DNA of 29,454 nucleotides from an uncultured Collinsella sp. (GCA_900545835.1 URBB01000007.1:1-29454); one strand, 5' to 3'. Shown: positions 7,863-17,380, counted from the first letter of the stretch. Notes: generated by a model not told the origin, from the letters alone. Numbers and translations: made by a program.

Positions 7863-8930
7863 ATGGCGCTTCCTATGGTTTACGGCTGTCCCGGCCGGTA
7901 TGTTCAGGGGCCGGGCGAACTGTCGCGTCAGGGCAGGTATTTGTCATGGTTGGGCTGCGCTGCCTATGTCTTGTTTGACCAGGGCACCGAGGATCGGCTG
8001 TGCAGGCAGATCGTCGATGGATTTCTGGACGAAGATCTAAGCGAGCCGTTCTTTAAGATTTATAACGGTCCGTGTACGGAAGAGGCCGTTGTCGGAATGG
8101 CTCAGGAAGCCCAGGCCGAGTATTGCGACATGGTGGTGGGCATTGGCGGCGGCAAGATGCTCGATATCGCCAAGGCAGTAGCGTTTTATGCTGAGCTGCC
8201 GTTGTGTGTATGCCCCACGGCGGCTTCGATGGACGGCCCGTGCAGTGCGATTTCGGTGCTGTATCACGAGGATGGGTCGTTCGACCGCTACCTGATGCTC
8301 GAGAAGAATCCAGATCTGGTCGTGGTCGATACCAACGTGGTTGCGGCAGCACCACTGCGGATGACGGTCGCTGGTATGGGCGACGCACTGGCAACGTACT
8401 TCGAGGCGCGTTCGTGTGCCGCGGCGCACGGCGCCAACGAGCATGGTGGCGCGCCGGGACACTTGGCCTTGGTTACGGCTCGTGCCTGCTATGACACGCT
8501 CATGGAGTGCGGCGTCGCTGCCAAGCGCGATCTCAAAAAGGGCCGTATATCGCCGGCGGTTGAGCGCCTGATCGAGTGCAATATTCTGCTTTCGGGTGTT
8601 GGCTTTGAGAGTGGCGGCCTGGCGTTGGCACATGCCATCGCCAACGGTCTGACGATTCTGCCCGAGTGCAAGGCCATGCATGGTGAGGCCGTGGCATTTG
8701 GTCTGGTGGTGCAGCTGCGCCTGGAGCGTGCGCCCGAGCTTGATCAGGTGCTCGAGTTTTGCCAGCGCGTTGGTCTGCCGACGACGCTCGAGGAGCTGGG
8801 CCTTGGCGAGATTTCCGATGCCGACCTGCAGAGTGTTGCAAATGCGGTCTTTAGAAACGAGCGTAATATGGCCAACGAGCAGGCCAAAGTGACCAAACAA
8901 AAGCTCGTGCAGCTCATGTGCGAGGCATAG
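7863..8930 (+). CDS. GldA-like dehydrogenase, diverged paralogue
   Basis: This 355-residue protein is clearly homologous to its left neighbour over its whole length (VVGIGGGKMLDIAKAVAFYA at 91-110, TAASMDGPCSAISVLYHEDG at 119-138, GMGDALATYFEARS). The metal ligands D174, H257 and H273 (AMHGEAVAFG) are kept, so it is probably active. The N-terminal 75 residues differ most, and the C-terminus lacks the last 20 or so residues of the neighbour. The weak site GAAGGGCGG lies upstream of the ATG. It arose most simply by tandem duplication and divergence. The substrate may have shifted; a glycerol-like vicinal diol or hydroxyketone is a guess from family. Spacing leaves only about 30 bases for a promoter after the REP-like hairpin, so it may rely on read-through. 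Confidence 0.88.
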   Translation: MALPMVYGCPGRYVQGPGELSRQGRYLSWLGCAAYVLFDQGTEDRLCRQIVDGFLDEDLSEPFFKIYNGPCTEEAVVGMAQEAQAEYCDMVVGIGGGKMLDIAKAVAFYAELPLCVCPTAASMDGPCSAISVLYHEDGSFDRYLMLEKNPDLVVVDTNVVAAAPLRMTVAGMGDALATYFEARSCAAAHGANEHGGAPGHLALVTARACYDTLMECGVAAKRDLKKGRISPAVERLIECNILLSGVGFESGGLALAHAIANGLTILPECKAMHGEAVAFGLVVQLRLERAPELDQVLEFCQRVGLPTTLEELGLGEISDADLQSVANAVFRNERNMANEQAKVTKQKLVQLMCEA

Positions 8931-9081
8931 TTTGGCGCTTGATTGACCTTGTGCAATCGAGGCGGCGATAGGCCATAGGCTATTTGTCCCAAAGGTGCTC
9001 CGCGTGTAATTTGCTCGAGGCACGGGCCGATGGCGTATCATTATTTCTTGCTTGTTTGCACTGCTCAGGGAGGGGCCGCGC

Positions 9082-10335
9082 ATGGCGCAGGAACACGATC
9101 TGTTTGATGACATTATCGAGATCAGCAAGGGTTTCGACTTTCTTAAAAACCCGCTTGGCGGCGTGACCGATGCACTCGATCCGTCGGCTCCGCAGTGGAA
9201 TCCTGCCGACTACAAGGAGCGTCCGCGCGGCAACACCATTCCGTGCCTGACCTGCAAAAACGAAAAGAGCGGCTGCACCGCGTGCATGGACGTGTGCCCG
9301 GTCAACGCCATCGAGGTCGAGGAAGACGCCATCGAGATTCTCGATACCTGTCGCAAGTGCGGCCTGTGCGCCGCTGCCTGTCCGACTGAGGCGATCATCT
9401 CGCCGCGCTTGGCGCCCAAAAACCTGTATGACGACATTGTCTCGGCAGCTACGAGCCACGAGACCGCCTACGTCACCTGCACGCGCGCCCTTAAGCGCAT
9501 GCCGCGCGAGAACGAGGTCGTCGTTGCCTGCGTGGGCGATATTACGGCCGAGACCTGGTTCTCGGTACTGGCGGACTATCCCAACGTGAGTGTGTACCTG
9601 CCGTTGGGCGTGTGCGATAAATGCCGCAACACCGGCGGTGAGGACATTCTGGGCGAGGCCATCGCCACTGCCGAGGAGTGGGCCGGTACGGGCATGGGCC
9701 TGGAGGTCGACCCCAAGAGCCTCAAATGTCATAAGCGCCGCGAGTACGAGCGCAAGGAGTACATGGATAAGATTGCCCGCACCACGGGCCTTACCGTGAC
9801 CAAGCTCAACCCGGCAACGGCGGCACTGGCCTCGGTGACGCAGAAGTTGAAGGCCCATCGCCATCAGATTACCCAGCTGGAGCGTACGCTCAACACCATG
9901 TGCGGCACCACGACGACCAAGCGTCGCCGTACGCTTACGCACGGGCGCCAGCTGGTACTCTCGACGCTGCAAAACCATCCCGAGCTTGCCCAGAACATGC
10001 AGGTGAGCACGCCGGAGTGCGATTTTGACAAGTGCACGTCGTGCGGCGAGTGCGTCAATGTATGTCCCACGTTCGCCTGCGATTTGGTGGGAAGCGGTCG
10101 CTTTGCACTGGAGTCCACGTATTGCCTAGGTTGCGGAGCTTGCGTCAAGGTGTGTCCCGAGCATGCGCTTAAGTTGGTTGAGCATGATGCATCCAACCTG
10201 GTGGTCGTCGATCCCGAGGCCGAGGAAAAGGCCGCCCAGAAGGCGAAGGCTCATGAAGAAGCTGAGAAGGTCAAGGCCGAAGCAAAGGCCAAGCTCGACA
10301 AGATGCTCGATCAGGTGGAGAAGCTCGCAGACTAG
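9082..10335 (+). CDS. 4Fe-4S ferredoxin-domain protein with four cluster motifs
   Basis: The 417-residue cytoplasmic iron-sulfur protein starts at the ATG at 9082, preceded by GGGAGGGG; the longer frame lacks a site. An N-terminal ferredoxin-like pair (residues about 55-110) carries CLTCKNEKSGCTACMDVCP and CRKCGLCAAACP. A second pair near residues 315-375 carries CTSCGECVNVCP and CLGCGACVKVCP. Between them lie about 200 residues with extra cysteines (VTCTR, CDKCRNTGG) and a basic helical stretch. The C-terminus is a charged Lys/Glu/Ala coiled coil. It likely shuttles electrons between a redox enzyme and a pool, but no enzyme partner is adjacent beyond the dehydrogenases upstream. I cannot name the subfamily. 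A promoter such as TTGCTC/TATCAT at 9011-9041 is possible but has a 19-bp spacer. Confidence 0.82.
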   Translation: MAQEHDLFDDIIEISKGFDFLKNPLGGVTDALDPSAPQWNPADYKERPRGNTIPCLTCKNEKSGCTACMDVCPVNAIEVEEDAIEILDTCRKCGLCAAACPTEAIISPRLAPKNLYDDIVSAATSHETAYVTCTRALKRMPRENEVVVACVGDITAETWFSVLADYPNVSVYLPLGVCDKCRNTGGEDILGEAIATAEEWAGTGMGLEVDPKSLKCHKRREYERKEYMDKIARTTGLTVTKLNPATAALASVTQKLKAHRHQITQLERTLNTMCGTTTTKRRRTLTHGRQLVLSTLQNHPELAQNMQVSTPECDFDKCTSCGECVNVCPTFACDLVGSGRFALESTYCLGCGACVKVCPEHALKLVEHDASNLVVVDPEAEEKAAQKAKAHEEAEKVKAEAKAKLDKMLDQVEKLAD

Positions 10336-10354
10336 CTAAAAGAACGTAAATGAT

Positions 10355-10385
10355 GGCCGGTGGGACAGGTACTGCCCCACCGGCC
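10355..10385. repeat. REP-like hairpin, GGGACAGGTACT loop
   Basis: GGCCGGTGGG pairs with CCCACCGGCC around an ACAGGTACTGC loop. It shares the GGGACAGGTACT core with 7803-7831 and the lower strand of 466-494. It lies between two convergent genes. Rightward it is followed by A residues, so it is not a rightward terminator. Confidence 0.5.
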
Positions 10386-10457
10386 AAAAAAGTTGCGGTG
10401 GAATAGTTCCTGTTTTGCCCTTAAGCTGGCCATTCTAGGAACTATTCCACCGCAACT
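10386..10457 (-). terminator. Long perfect-stem terminator of the GntR gene
   Basis: A 21-bp perfect inverted repeat has arms 10391-10411 and 10437-10457 around a 25-base loop. Read leftward, the stem is followed by TTTTTT (A-run 10386-10391 on the upper strand). It starts ten bases after the GntR stop codon and forms an unusually long intrinsic terminator. Confidence 0.85.
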
Positions 10458-10466
10458 AATAAATGG

Positions 10467-11222
10467 TTAGTTCATGCTGCTTTGGTGGCCGGTTCGACCG
10501 GTACCGTTGCGCGTCACGGTTTCATGGAGCAAAAAGAACCCGGGGACCTGTTTTGTCTCGGTGTATTCCATAAGGATGCCGTCGGCGTTGTAGGTCTGCC
10601 CGCGTATAACGGCGAGTGCGTTAAAGTCGTCGAGATCGAGCACGCGCGCATCTTCGGGCGTGGGGTGCTCAATCGTTACATCGCGTTTGCCCGTGGCAAT
10701 CTTAATGCCAAGGTCTTCTTCGAGGTAACGATAAATCGAATCGTTGACAATCTCGGGTGTCAGTCCCGGTACCTGTGAGCTTAGGTAATAGGAGTCGTCG
10801 GAGCACACGGCATGTCCGTCTGCATAACGAATGCGTTTGGCGCGTGTGAGCTCACAGCCTTCGGGAAACCCGGTAATCCCGGAGAGTGCCTTGCTACAGA
10901 CGAGGAGCTCAAAGACGGTGGTGACAGTCTTGAGCTCAAAGCCTCGGCTGGTCGCGATTTCCTTAAAGGTCTCGAGTCCGCCGCCACCACGACTCTTCTC
11001 GTCACTGATGTTGCGAATGACGCGCATGCCTTTGCCTTGCTGGGGGAGCACGTAACCATCTGCCGCAAGCATCGAGATGGCGCGACGGACCGTCATGCGT
11101 GAACAGTCAAACAGCTGCGTGAGCTCAGTCTCCGAAGGCAGATAACTCTGATAGGCGTATGTGCCGTCGTCAATCGACTGCTTCACGTTGTCATAAATAG
11201 TTTGGAAGATGGCTCGCGCCAT
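10467..11222 (-). CDS. GntR/HutC-family regulator with UTRA domain
   Basis: The protein has 251 residues. The N-terminal 70 form a GntR winged helix-turn-helix (LPSETELTQLFDCSRMTVRR and AISMLAADGYVLPQQGKGMRV). Residues about 90-240 are a UTRA effector domain ending with a MEYTETKQVPGFFLLHE stretch, as in regulators that sense sugar phosphates. The start follows AGGAGACCGTC. It lies downstream of, and on the same strand as, the zinc alcohol dehydrogenase, so it is probably co-transcribed and autoregulated. Two near-identical operator candidates at 12381-12394 and 12510-12524 flank the divergent promoters. The likely role is repression of the PTS/GH4 pair and the dehydrogenase until a phosphorylated glucoside accumulates; this is inferred from context. 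Confidence 0.88.
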   Translation of the reverse strand: MARAIFQTIYDNVKQSIDDGTYAYQSYLPSETELTQLFDCSRMTVRRAISMLAADGYVLPQQGKGMRVIRNISDEKSRGGGGLETFKEIATSRGFELKTVTTVFELLVCSKALSGITGFPEGCELTRAKRIRYADGHAVCSDDSYYLSSQVPGLTPEIVNDSIYRYLEEDLGIKIATGKRDVTIEHPTPEDARVLDLDDFNALAVIRGQTYNADGILMEYTETKQVPGFFLLHETVTRNGTGRTGHQSSMN

Positions 11223-11287
11223 GACGGTCTCCTAGAGCTGGGCGCGTGAACGACGGATGAGGGCCGCCCGCGCAGGTGTCAATCGAT

Positions 11288-12313
11288 TTACTTGCTGGGG
11301 TCGATTATATATTTGCCCATGGCACGCAGGGCCGGGTCTGACAGGATGGCGCCGAGTTCATCGAGGGAAGCTACCTTTGCGACCATCGAGGATACGTCGA
11401 GCCTGCCAGAGTCGATGAGCTCGAGCGCGCGACGCTGCGTATAAGGGTTGATGTAGGACGAGGTGAGCACAAGCTCCTTCTGGAAGACCTCGAAGGGCTT
11501 GACGGTGATTGTCTCATCGGGCTTGGTGAGGCCGAACATCATGACCGTAGCCTTGTGGCCGGCGATCTGGATGGCCTGCTCGATGGTGACGGGCTTGCCA
11601 ACACACTCAATAACGACATCGACGTTGCCGACGCCCTCCTGCTTCAGGCGGGCCGGGACGTCCTCGTGGATGGAGTCGATCGTCAGATCGGCGCCGAGCT
11701 TGAGTGCAACCTCGCGTTTGCCCTCGACAGGCTCGAGCAAGACGACTTTGGTGGCGCCGGCGTTTTTGGCAAGCTGCATCATGAGCAGGCCGATCATGCC
11801 GCCGCCGATAACGACAACTGTGCTGCCGGGCTTGATGCTGCACATATCGATGCCGTGCAGGCAGCAGGCGACGGGCTCGGTCATAGCACCCTGCTCAAAG
11901 CTGGTGTGATCGCCCAACTTGTAGACTTGCTGCATATCGACGGAGCAGTACTCCGCAAAGCCGCCGTTAACGGTGGTGCCGTAGCCGGTCATATGCTCGC
12001 AGTAGTGGTTGATTCCGTCACGGCAGGGTTCGCAGCAGCCGCAGGGATGGTTTGGGTCAATGCACACGCGATCGCCCGGTTTAAAGTCGGTGACGTCGCT
12101 GCCTACGGCCTCGACAACGCCCGCAAACTCATGACCAAGGATCGTAGGCGGGGTAACGTCGGCTGCACCCTTGTCGCCTTCATAGATATGAACGTCGGTA
12201 CCGCAGACGCCGCAAGCTTTGACGTTGATCAGAACGTCGCGCCTGCCCACGGCCGGCTTTGCCGATTCCTCGACTCTGAGGTCGTGCTTTCCATAGAAGA
12301 CCGCGCTTTTCAT
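11288..12313 (-). CDS. Zinc-dependent alcohol dehydrogenase, sorbitol/threonine dehydrogenase type
   Basis: This 341-residue medium-chain dehydrogenase/reductase has catalytic zinc residues C37 (GVCGTD) and H61-E62 (GHEFAG) and structural zinc cysteines in CGCCEPCRDGINHYC (91-105). The Rossmann motif VIGGGMIG is at 168-175, followed by an acidic residue in LLEPVEG that favours NAD. The start follows AAGGAG. It is the first gene of a leftward unit with the GntR regulator and is divergent from the PTS/GH4 genes, with a shared operator sequence, so it is probably part of the same sugar regulon. A polyol such as sorbitol released from a glucosyl-polyol phosphate would explain its presence, but that is inference. 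L-threonine or butanediol dehydrogenase are family alternatives. Confidence 0.88.
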   Translation of the reverse strand: MKSAVFYGKHDLRVEESAKPAVGRRDVLINVKACGVCGTDVHIYEGDKGAADVTPPTILGHEFAGVVEAVGSDVTDFKPGDRVCIDPNHPCGCCEPCRDGINHYCEHMTGYGTTVNGGFAEYCSVDMQQVYKLGDHTSFEQGAMTEPVACCLHGIDMCSIKPGSTVVVIGGGMIGLLMMQLAKNAGATKVVLLEPVEGKREVALKLGADLTIDSIHEDVPARLKQEGVGNVDVVIECVGKPVTIEQAIQIAGHKATVMMFGLTKPDETITVKPFEVFQKELVLTSSYINPYTQRRALELIDSGRLDVSSMVAKVASLDELGAILSDPALRAMGKYIIDPSK

Positions 12314-12380
12314 GGTGACTCCTTAACGTGGCGGTGAATGTTGTAATGAAGTATAGGTATGCAAACATCCTTATACAAGC

Positions 12381-12394
12381 CTATCTAGACAAGT
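12381..12394 (-). promoter_or_regulatory. Operator candidate 1 (GntR site), dehydrogenase side
   Basis: On the lower strand the sequence is ACTTGTCTAGATAG, sharing 13 bases with the site at 12510-12524. The core TTGTCTAGATAA-like near-palindrome resembles the GT-n-TA-n-AC pattern of GntR/HutC operators. A lower-strand TATAAG lies 18 bases from the operator's CTTG, so binding would block the dehydrogenase/GntR promoter. Confidence 0.65.
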
Positions 12395-12504
12395 CGATAA
12401 ATATTTTGTTTTAGAAGTTTTAGACAAACAGGCAATAACAGGCAAAACCTTTGAAATAAACCGTTCACCGTCAAATATCGACCGCTGACCGAACATGGAA
12501 ACCG

Positions 12505-12533
12505 TATTAACTTGTCTAGATAAGTGATATGAT
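12505..12533 (+). promoter_or_regulatory. Operator candidate 2 and promoter of the PTS/GH4 operon
   Basis: ACTTGTCTAGATAAG (12510-12524) lies directly before a TATGAT -10 box (12528-12533). The -35 region is poor (TTAACT at 12507-12512, with a 15-bp spacer). The operator would overlap RNA polymerase contacts and repress the permease operon. It repeats the site at 12381-12394 in inverted orientation. Confidence 0.65.
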
Positions 12534-12670
12534 AAAAATAGAAGCGCAAGAAGTCAGGGAAGCGGGCCCACCCGTCCTATTGCACGAGGTACACGCAAAC
12601 GGCGCGTCTGCGGTCTCGAGTGAAGCCAAAACCGCAGCCGCTCCGAATGAAGAGAGGGGGATTCCCCGTC

Positions 12671-14281
12671 ATGATGCAAAAGATACAACGTTTCGGCGGT
12701 GCAATGTACACGCCTGCAATTCTTTTCGCATTTTCCGGAATCGTCGTCGGCCTGGGTACGTTGTTTACCACCGAGGCGATCTTTGGCGAGATGGCCACTG
12801 CGGGTCATCTTTGGTTTGATTGCTGGAATGTGCTGCTCCAGGGTGGTTGGACGCTCTTTAACCAGATGCCGTTGCTGTTTTGCGTAGCGTTGCCAATCTC
12901 GCTCGCGAACAAGCAGAACGCTCGCTGCTGCATGGAGGCTTTGGCCATCTACCTTACCTTCAACTACTTTGTAAGCACAATCTTGGGGCAGTGGGGCCCT
13001 GTCTTTGGGGTCGACTACTCTGTCGAGGCGGGCAGCGGTACTGGTCTTGCCACTATCGCAAGCATCAAAACGCTTGATATGGGCATCATGGGCGCGCTTA
13101 TCATTTCAGGTATCGCCACGATGCTTCACAACAAGTACTTCGACACCGAACTTCCTGAGTGGCTGGGCGTGTTCTCGGGCTCCGTGTTCATCTATATGAT
13201 CGGTTTCTTCGTTATGGTTCCGGTCGCTCTTATCGCCTGCCTGGTGTGGCCGCATGTTCAGGCTGCTATCTCTGCCTTCCAGGGATTCATCCTTTCCGCC
13301 GGTACGTTTGGCGTGGGTGTCTTTGCTTTCTTCGAGCGCGTGCTGATCCCTACAGGCCTGCACCACTTTATCTATACGCCGTTCTATTACGACAACGCGG
13401 CGGTCAACGGCGGCATCTTTGCTGCTTGGGCCAACATCCTGCCCCAACTGGCTGCCGATCCGAGCATTGCTCTTAAGGATGCCGCACCCTGGGCTGCCTA
13501 TACCTGCCCTGGTTGGACTAAGGTCTTCGGCTCGCTTGGCGTCGCCATTGCGTTTTATATGACCGCCAAACCCGAGCGCAAGCAGCGCGTCAAGGCTCTG
13601 CTCATTCCCGTCACCCTTACCGCTATGCTTTGCGGTATCACCGAGCCGCTTGACTTCACCTTCCTGTTCATCGCGCCCGGCCTGTTCGTCGTCCACTGCG
13701 TGCTCGGAGCGCTTGGCTGCATGGCTCAAAACCTCCTTGGCGTCGTGGGCATCTTCGACGGCGGCATCATCTCGATGCTCTCGTGGGACTGGCTGCCCCT
13801 TTGGGCCGCACACGGTCTGCAGTACGCCATCTCCATCCTTGTCGGTCTGTGCTTTACCGCCCTTTGGGTCGTGGTCTTCCGTTTCCTGATCGTCAAGTTC
13901 GACTTTAAGACCCCCGGTCGCGAGGATGACGATGTTGAGGTCGAGCTCAAGTCCAAGGCCGACTACAAGCAAAAGCAGGGCGGTGCTGCTGCTGGCAAAT
14001 CGGTCGCCCAGAGTAAAGATGATGAGCGCTTGGTGCTTGCCGAGAAGATCCTCGATCTGCTCGGTGGCACGGATAACATCATCGATGTAACTAACTGCGC
14101 TACCCGTCTGCGCGTTAACGTCAAGGACAAGAGCGTCGTTGCACCCGAGGCTTCCTTCAAGGCGATCGGTACGCATGGCTTGGTGGTCCAAGGTCAGTCA
14201 ATCCAGGTCATCATCGGCCTTACCGTCCCGCAGGTTCGCGAGAAGTTCGAGAGTCTTCTGAAGTTCGAGAGTCTTCTGTAA
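12671..14281 (+). CDS. PTS alpha-glucoside transporter subunit EIICB
   Basis: The product is 536 residues from the ATG at 12671, preceded by AGAGGGGG at 12653-12660; a second ATG follows immediately. The long frame opens with a GTG at 12620 that lacks a ribosome site. Residues 1 to about 410 are a glucose-superfamily EIIC membrane domain with about ten hydrophobic helices and the motif GITEPLDFTFLF (322-333). Residues about 450-536 are EIIB with the phosphorylated Cys476 in DVTNCATRLRVNV. There is no EIIA domain, so phosphate must come from an EIIA encoded elsewhere. It imports an alpha-glucoside as its 6-phosphate, which the downstream GH4 enzyme cleaves. Its overall plan matches MalX/GlvC/AglA-type permeases. 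The last 18 coding bases are an exact tandem copy of the preceding 18, duplicating KFESLL. Confidence 0.9.
   Translation: MMQKIQRFGGAMYTPAILFAFSGIVVGLGTLFTTEAIFGEMATAGHLWFDCWNVLLQGGWTLFNQMPLLFCVALPISLANKQNARCCMEALAIYLTFNYFVSTILGQWGPVFGVDYSVEAGSGTGLATIASIKTLDMGIMGALIISGIATMLHNKYFDTELPEWLGVFSGSVFIYMIGFFVMVPVALIACLVWPHVQAAISAFQGFILSAGTFGVGVFAFFERVLIPTGLHHFIYTPFYYDNAAVNGGIFAAWANILPQLAADPSIALKDAAPWAAYTCPGWTKVFGSLGVAIAFYMTAKPERKQRVKALLIPVTLTAMLCGITEPLDFTFLFIAPGLFVVHCVLGALGCMAQNLLGVVGIFDGGIISMLSWDWLPLWAAHGLQYAISILVGLCFTALWVVVFRFLIVKFDFKTPGREDDDVEVELKSKADYKQKQGGAAAGKSVAQSKDDERLVLAEKILDLLGGTDNIIDVTNCATRLRVNVKDKSVVAPEASFKAIGTHGLVVQGQSIQVIIGLTVPQVREKFESLLKFESLL
14243..14278 (+). repeat. Perfect 18-bp tandem duplication at the PTS gene 3' end
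   Basis: Bases 14243-14260 are repeated exactly at 14261-14278, directly before the TAA. The in-frame effect is a doubled KFESLL at the EIIB C-terminus. This looks like recent replication slippage. Confidence 0.95.
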
Positions 14282-14299
14282 ACCATCGTCCATCGAAAC

Positions 14300-14339
14300 A
14301 ATCGGCCTTGCAGAGCCGGTATGCACCGCAAGGCCGATT
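14300..14339 (+). terminator. Intercistronic hairpin between PTS and GH4 genes
   Basis: AATCGGCCTTGC (14300-14311) pairs perfectly with GCAAGGCCGATT (14328-14339). No T-run follows rightward. It may cause partial termination or protect the upstream mRNA, setting the ratio of permease to hydrolase. Confidence 0.45.
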
Positions 14340-14410
14340 CTAGAGATAAAAAACTCCACTTCTAGGTAACAATTCCAAACCGCGCAAGGCCGCGTGCGGG
14401 GACGGATTGA

Positions 14411-15781
<1,371 letters not shown>

Positions 15782-15841
15782 GGACTACTGTCTCGAACCC
15801 TCACGCATCTCTGCTTCATTTGCGCCGTCGTGGCGTCCGGA

Positions 15842-15871
15842 TTCGCCCGGATGCTGCGGCGGCGCTATACT
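15842..15871 (+). promoter_or_regulatory. Promoter of ychF
   Basis: A -10 box TATACT at 15866-15871 is 18 bases after TTCGCC at 15842-15847 and about 38 bases before the GTG start. The -35 match is moderate. An 8-bp imperfect stem (GCGTCCGG/CCGGATGC) overlaps the -35 region. Confidence 0.5.
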
Positions 15872-15908
15872 TATACAGTTTGAAGTACCTGTACCAAAAG
15901 GAGCTGTC

Positions 15909-16985
15909 GTGTCCCTTTCCATCGGTATCGTGGGCCTGCCCAACGTGGGCAAGTCGACGCTGTTCACCGCGCTTACCAAAAAGACCGGCCTTGCCGCCAA
16001 CTACCCGTTTGCCACGATCGACCCCAACGTGGGCATCGTCGATGTGCCCGATAGCCGCCTGCAAAAGCTCGCCGACATCGTCAACCCCGGCCGCATTGTG
16101 CCGGCTACGGTCGAGTTTGTCGACATCGCGGGCCTGGTGAAGGGTGCCAACGAGGGCGAGGGCCTGGGCAACCAGTTCTTGGCAAACATCCGCGAGACCG
16201 ATGCCATCTGCGAGGTCGTGCGCTACTTTAAGGACCCCAACGTCATGCGTGAGGTGGGCCGCACGGGCGAGTTCGTCGATCCCGCCGGCGATGCCGACAC
16301 CATCATGACCGAGCTCATCCTGGCCGACATGGGCACGCTTGAGAAGCAGCTGCCCAAGCTCGAGAAGGAGGCCAAGCGCGACAAGGAGCTCATGCCCAAG
16401 TTCGAGGTCGCTAAGCGCCTGCTTGCCTGGCTCAACGAGGGCAAGCGCGCCGCATCCATGGAGATGACCGACGAGGAGCGTGCTGCCGCCAAGGGCCTGT
16501 TCCTGCTCACTATGAAGCCCATCCTGTATGTGGCCAACGTGGACGAGGATATGCTCAACGACGATCTGGCGCCCATCGATGGCGTCAAGCCGTTGCCCAT
16601 CTGCGCCAAGATCGAGGCCGAGCTTTCCGAGCTCGATCCCGAGGACGCTGCCGACTACCTGGAGAGCCTGGGCCTGGAACAGCCCGGCCTGGACGTGCTC
16701 GCTCAGGCTGCCTACAAGCTGCTCGGCCTGCAGTCGTTCTTTACGGCCGGCGAGATGGAGGTCAAGGCCTGGACGGTTCGTCAGGGCGCGACCGCCCCGC
16801 AGGCCGCCGGTGTCATCCACACCGACTTTGAGCGCGGCTTTATTAAGGCCGAGGTCATTGGCTATGACGACTACATCGAGCTCGGCGGCGAGCAGGGCGC
16901 CAAGGCCGCCGGCAAGCTGCGTATTGAGGGCAAGGACTATGTCATGGCCGATGGCGACGTCGTGCACTTCCGCTTTAACGTGTAA
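15909..16985 (+). CDS. ychF: Redox/ribosome-associated ATPase YchF (OLA1 family)
   Basis: This 358-residue Obg-related P-loop NTPase prefers ATP and binds ribosomes. I chose the GTG at 15909 because AAAGGAG lies five bases upstream and the product then begins [16 protein letters not shown], as in the family (E. coli 363 residues); the long upstream frame overlaps the GH4 gene. G1 is GLPNVGKS near residues 8-15, followed by the hydrophobic-for-Gln variant switch typical of YchF ([20 protein letters not shown], 20 residues). NVDED and the C-terminal TGS domain ([15 protein letters not shown] through FRFNV) are present. It is a housekeeping chromosomal gene, transcribed from its own promoter. 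Confidence 0.96.
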   Translation: MSLSIGIVGLPNVGKSTLFTALTKKTGLAANYPFATIDPNVGIVDVPDSRLQKLADIVNPGRIVPATVEFVDIAGLVKGANEGEGLGNQFLANIRETDAICEVVRYFKDPNVMREVGRTGEFVDPAGDADTIMTELILADMGTLEKQLPKLEKEAKRDKELMPKFEVAKRLLAWLNEGKRAASMEMTDEERAAAKGLFLLTMKPILYVANVDEDMLNDDLAPIDGVKPLPICAKIEAELSELDPEDAADYLESLGLEQPGLDVLAQAAYKLLGLQSFFTAGEMEVKAWTVRQGATAPQAAGVIHTDFERGFIKAEVIGYDDYIELGGEQGAKAAGKLRIEGKDYVMADGDVVHFRFNV

Positions 16986-16996
16986 GGACGACGCGC

Positions 16997-17380
16997 ATGT
17001 TTAAATATGGCAAAAAAGCCGGCTACATGGGCATCGCGCTGCTGGTGCTTGCAGTGCTTCCGCTGGTGGTAGCGGCGTTTGTGATCCCCAACATTGGTCC
17101 CGAGGTGGCAACGAAGTTTAATGCCGCCGGCGAGGCGACGCGCTGGGGCAAGAGCTATGAGTTGCTGGCACTGCCGGTGCTCAACCTGCTGCTGAGCGTG
17201 GCGACGTACTTTACGGCAGGACGCCAGGCTAAAAACAATGATGACTCCGCCGCCATGGCGCGCATCGTGTGCGAGCGCTACCTGCGCAACGGTTGCATCA
17301 CGGGTGTGTTCCTCAACGTGGTCAACGTTTACTTTATGTACTCGGCGATTACCGGAACGGGCTTTGGCCTTGGTTTCTAG
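16997..17380 (+). CDS. DUF1648-domain small membrane protein
   Basis: The protein has 127 residues and three predicted membrane helices (about 11-31, 52-72 and 100-120). The segment FVIPNIGPEVATKFNAAGE followed by ATRWGKSYELLALP matches DUF1648, the N-terminal module also found in the SdpI immunity/signal-transducing proteins. Here the module stands alone. The site is AAGGACG. It begins 11 bases after ychF and may share its transcript. Its role is unknown. A link to bacteriocin immunity would be speculation, as no toxin gene is nearby. Confidence 0.75.
   Translation: MFKYGKKAGYMGIALLVLAVLPLVVAAFVIPNIGPEVATKFNAAGEATRWGKSYELLALPVLNLLLSVATYFTAGRQAKNNDDSAAMARIVCERYLRNGCITGVFLNVVNVYFMYSAITGTGFGLGF

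Larger units (their letters stand above)
12314..12670. other. Divergent control region of the alpha-glucoside module
   Basis: This AT-rich stretch of about 360 bases lies between the zinc dehydrogenase and PTS genes. It carries two operator candidates and a promoter for each direction, listed separately. The rightward leader from about 12540 to 12670 is long (about 130 bases). It ends with a GGGGGATTCCCC palindrome at 12656-12667 that overlaps the ribosome binding site of the PTS gene and could mask it. Confidence 0.6.
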
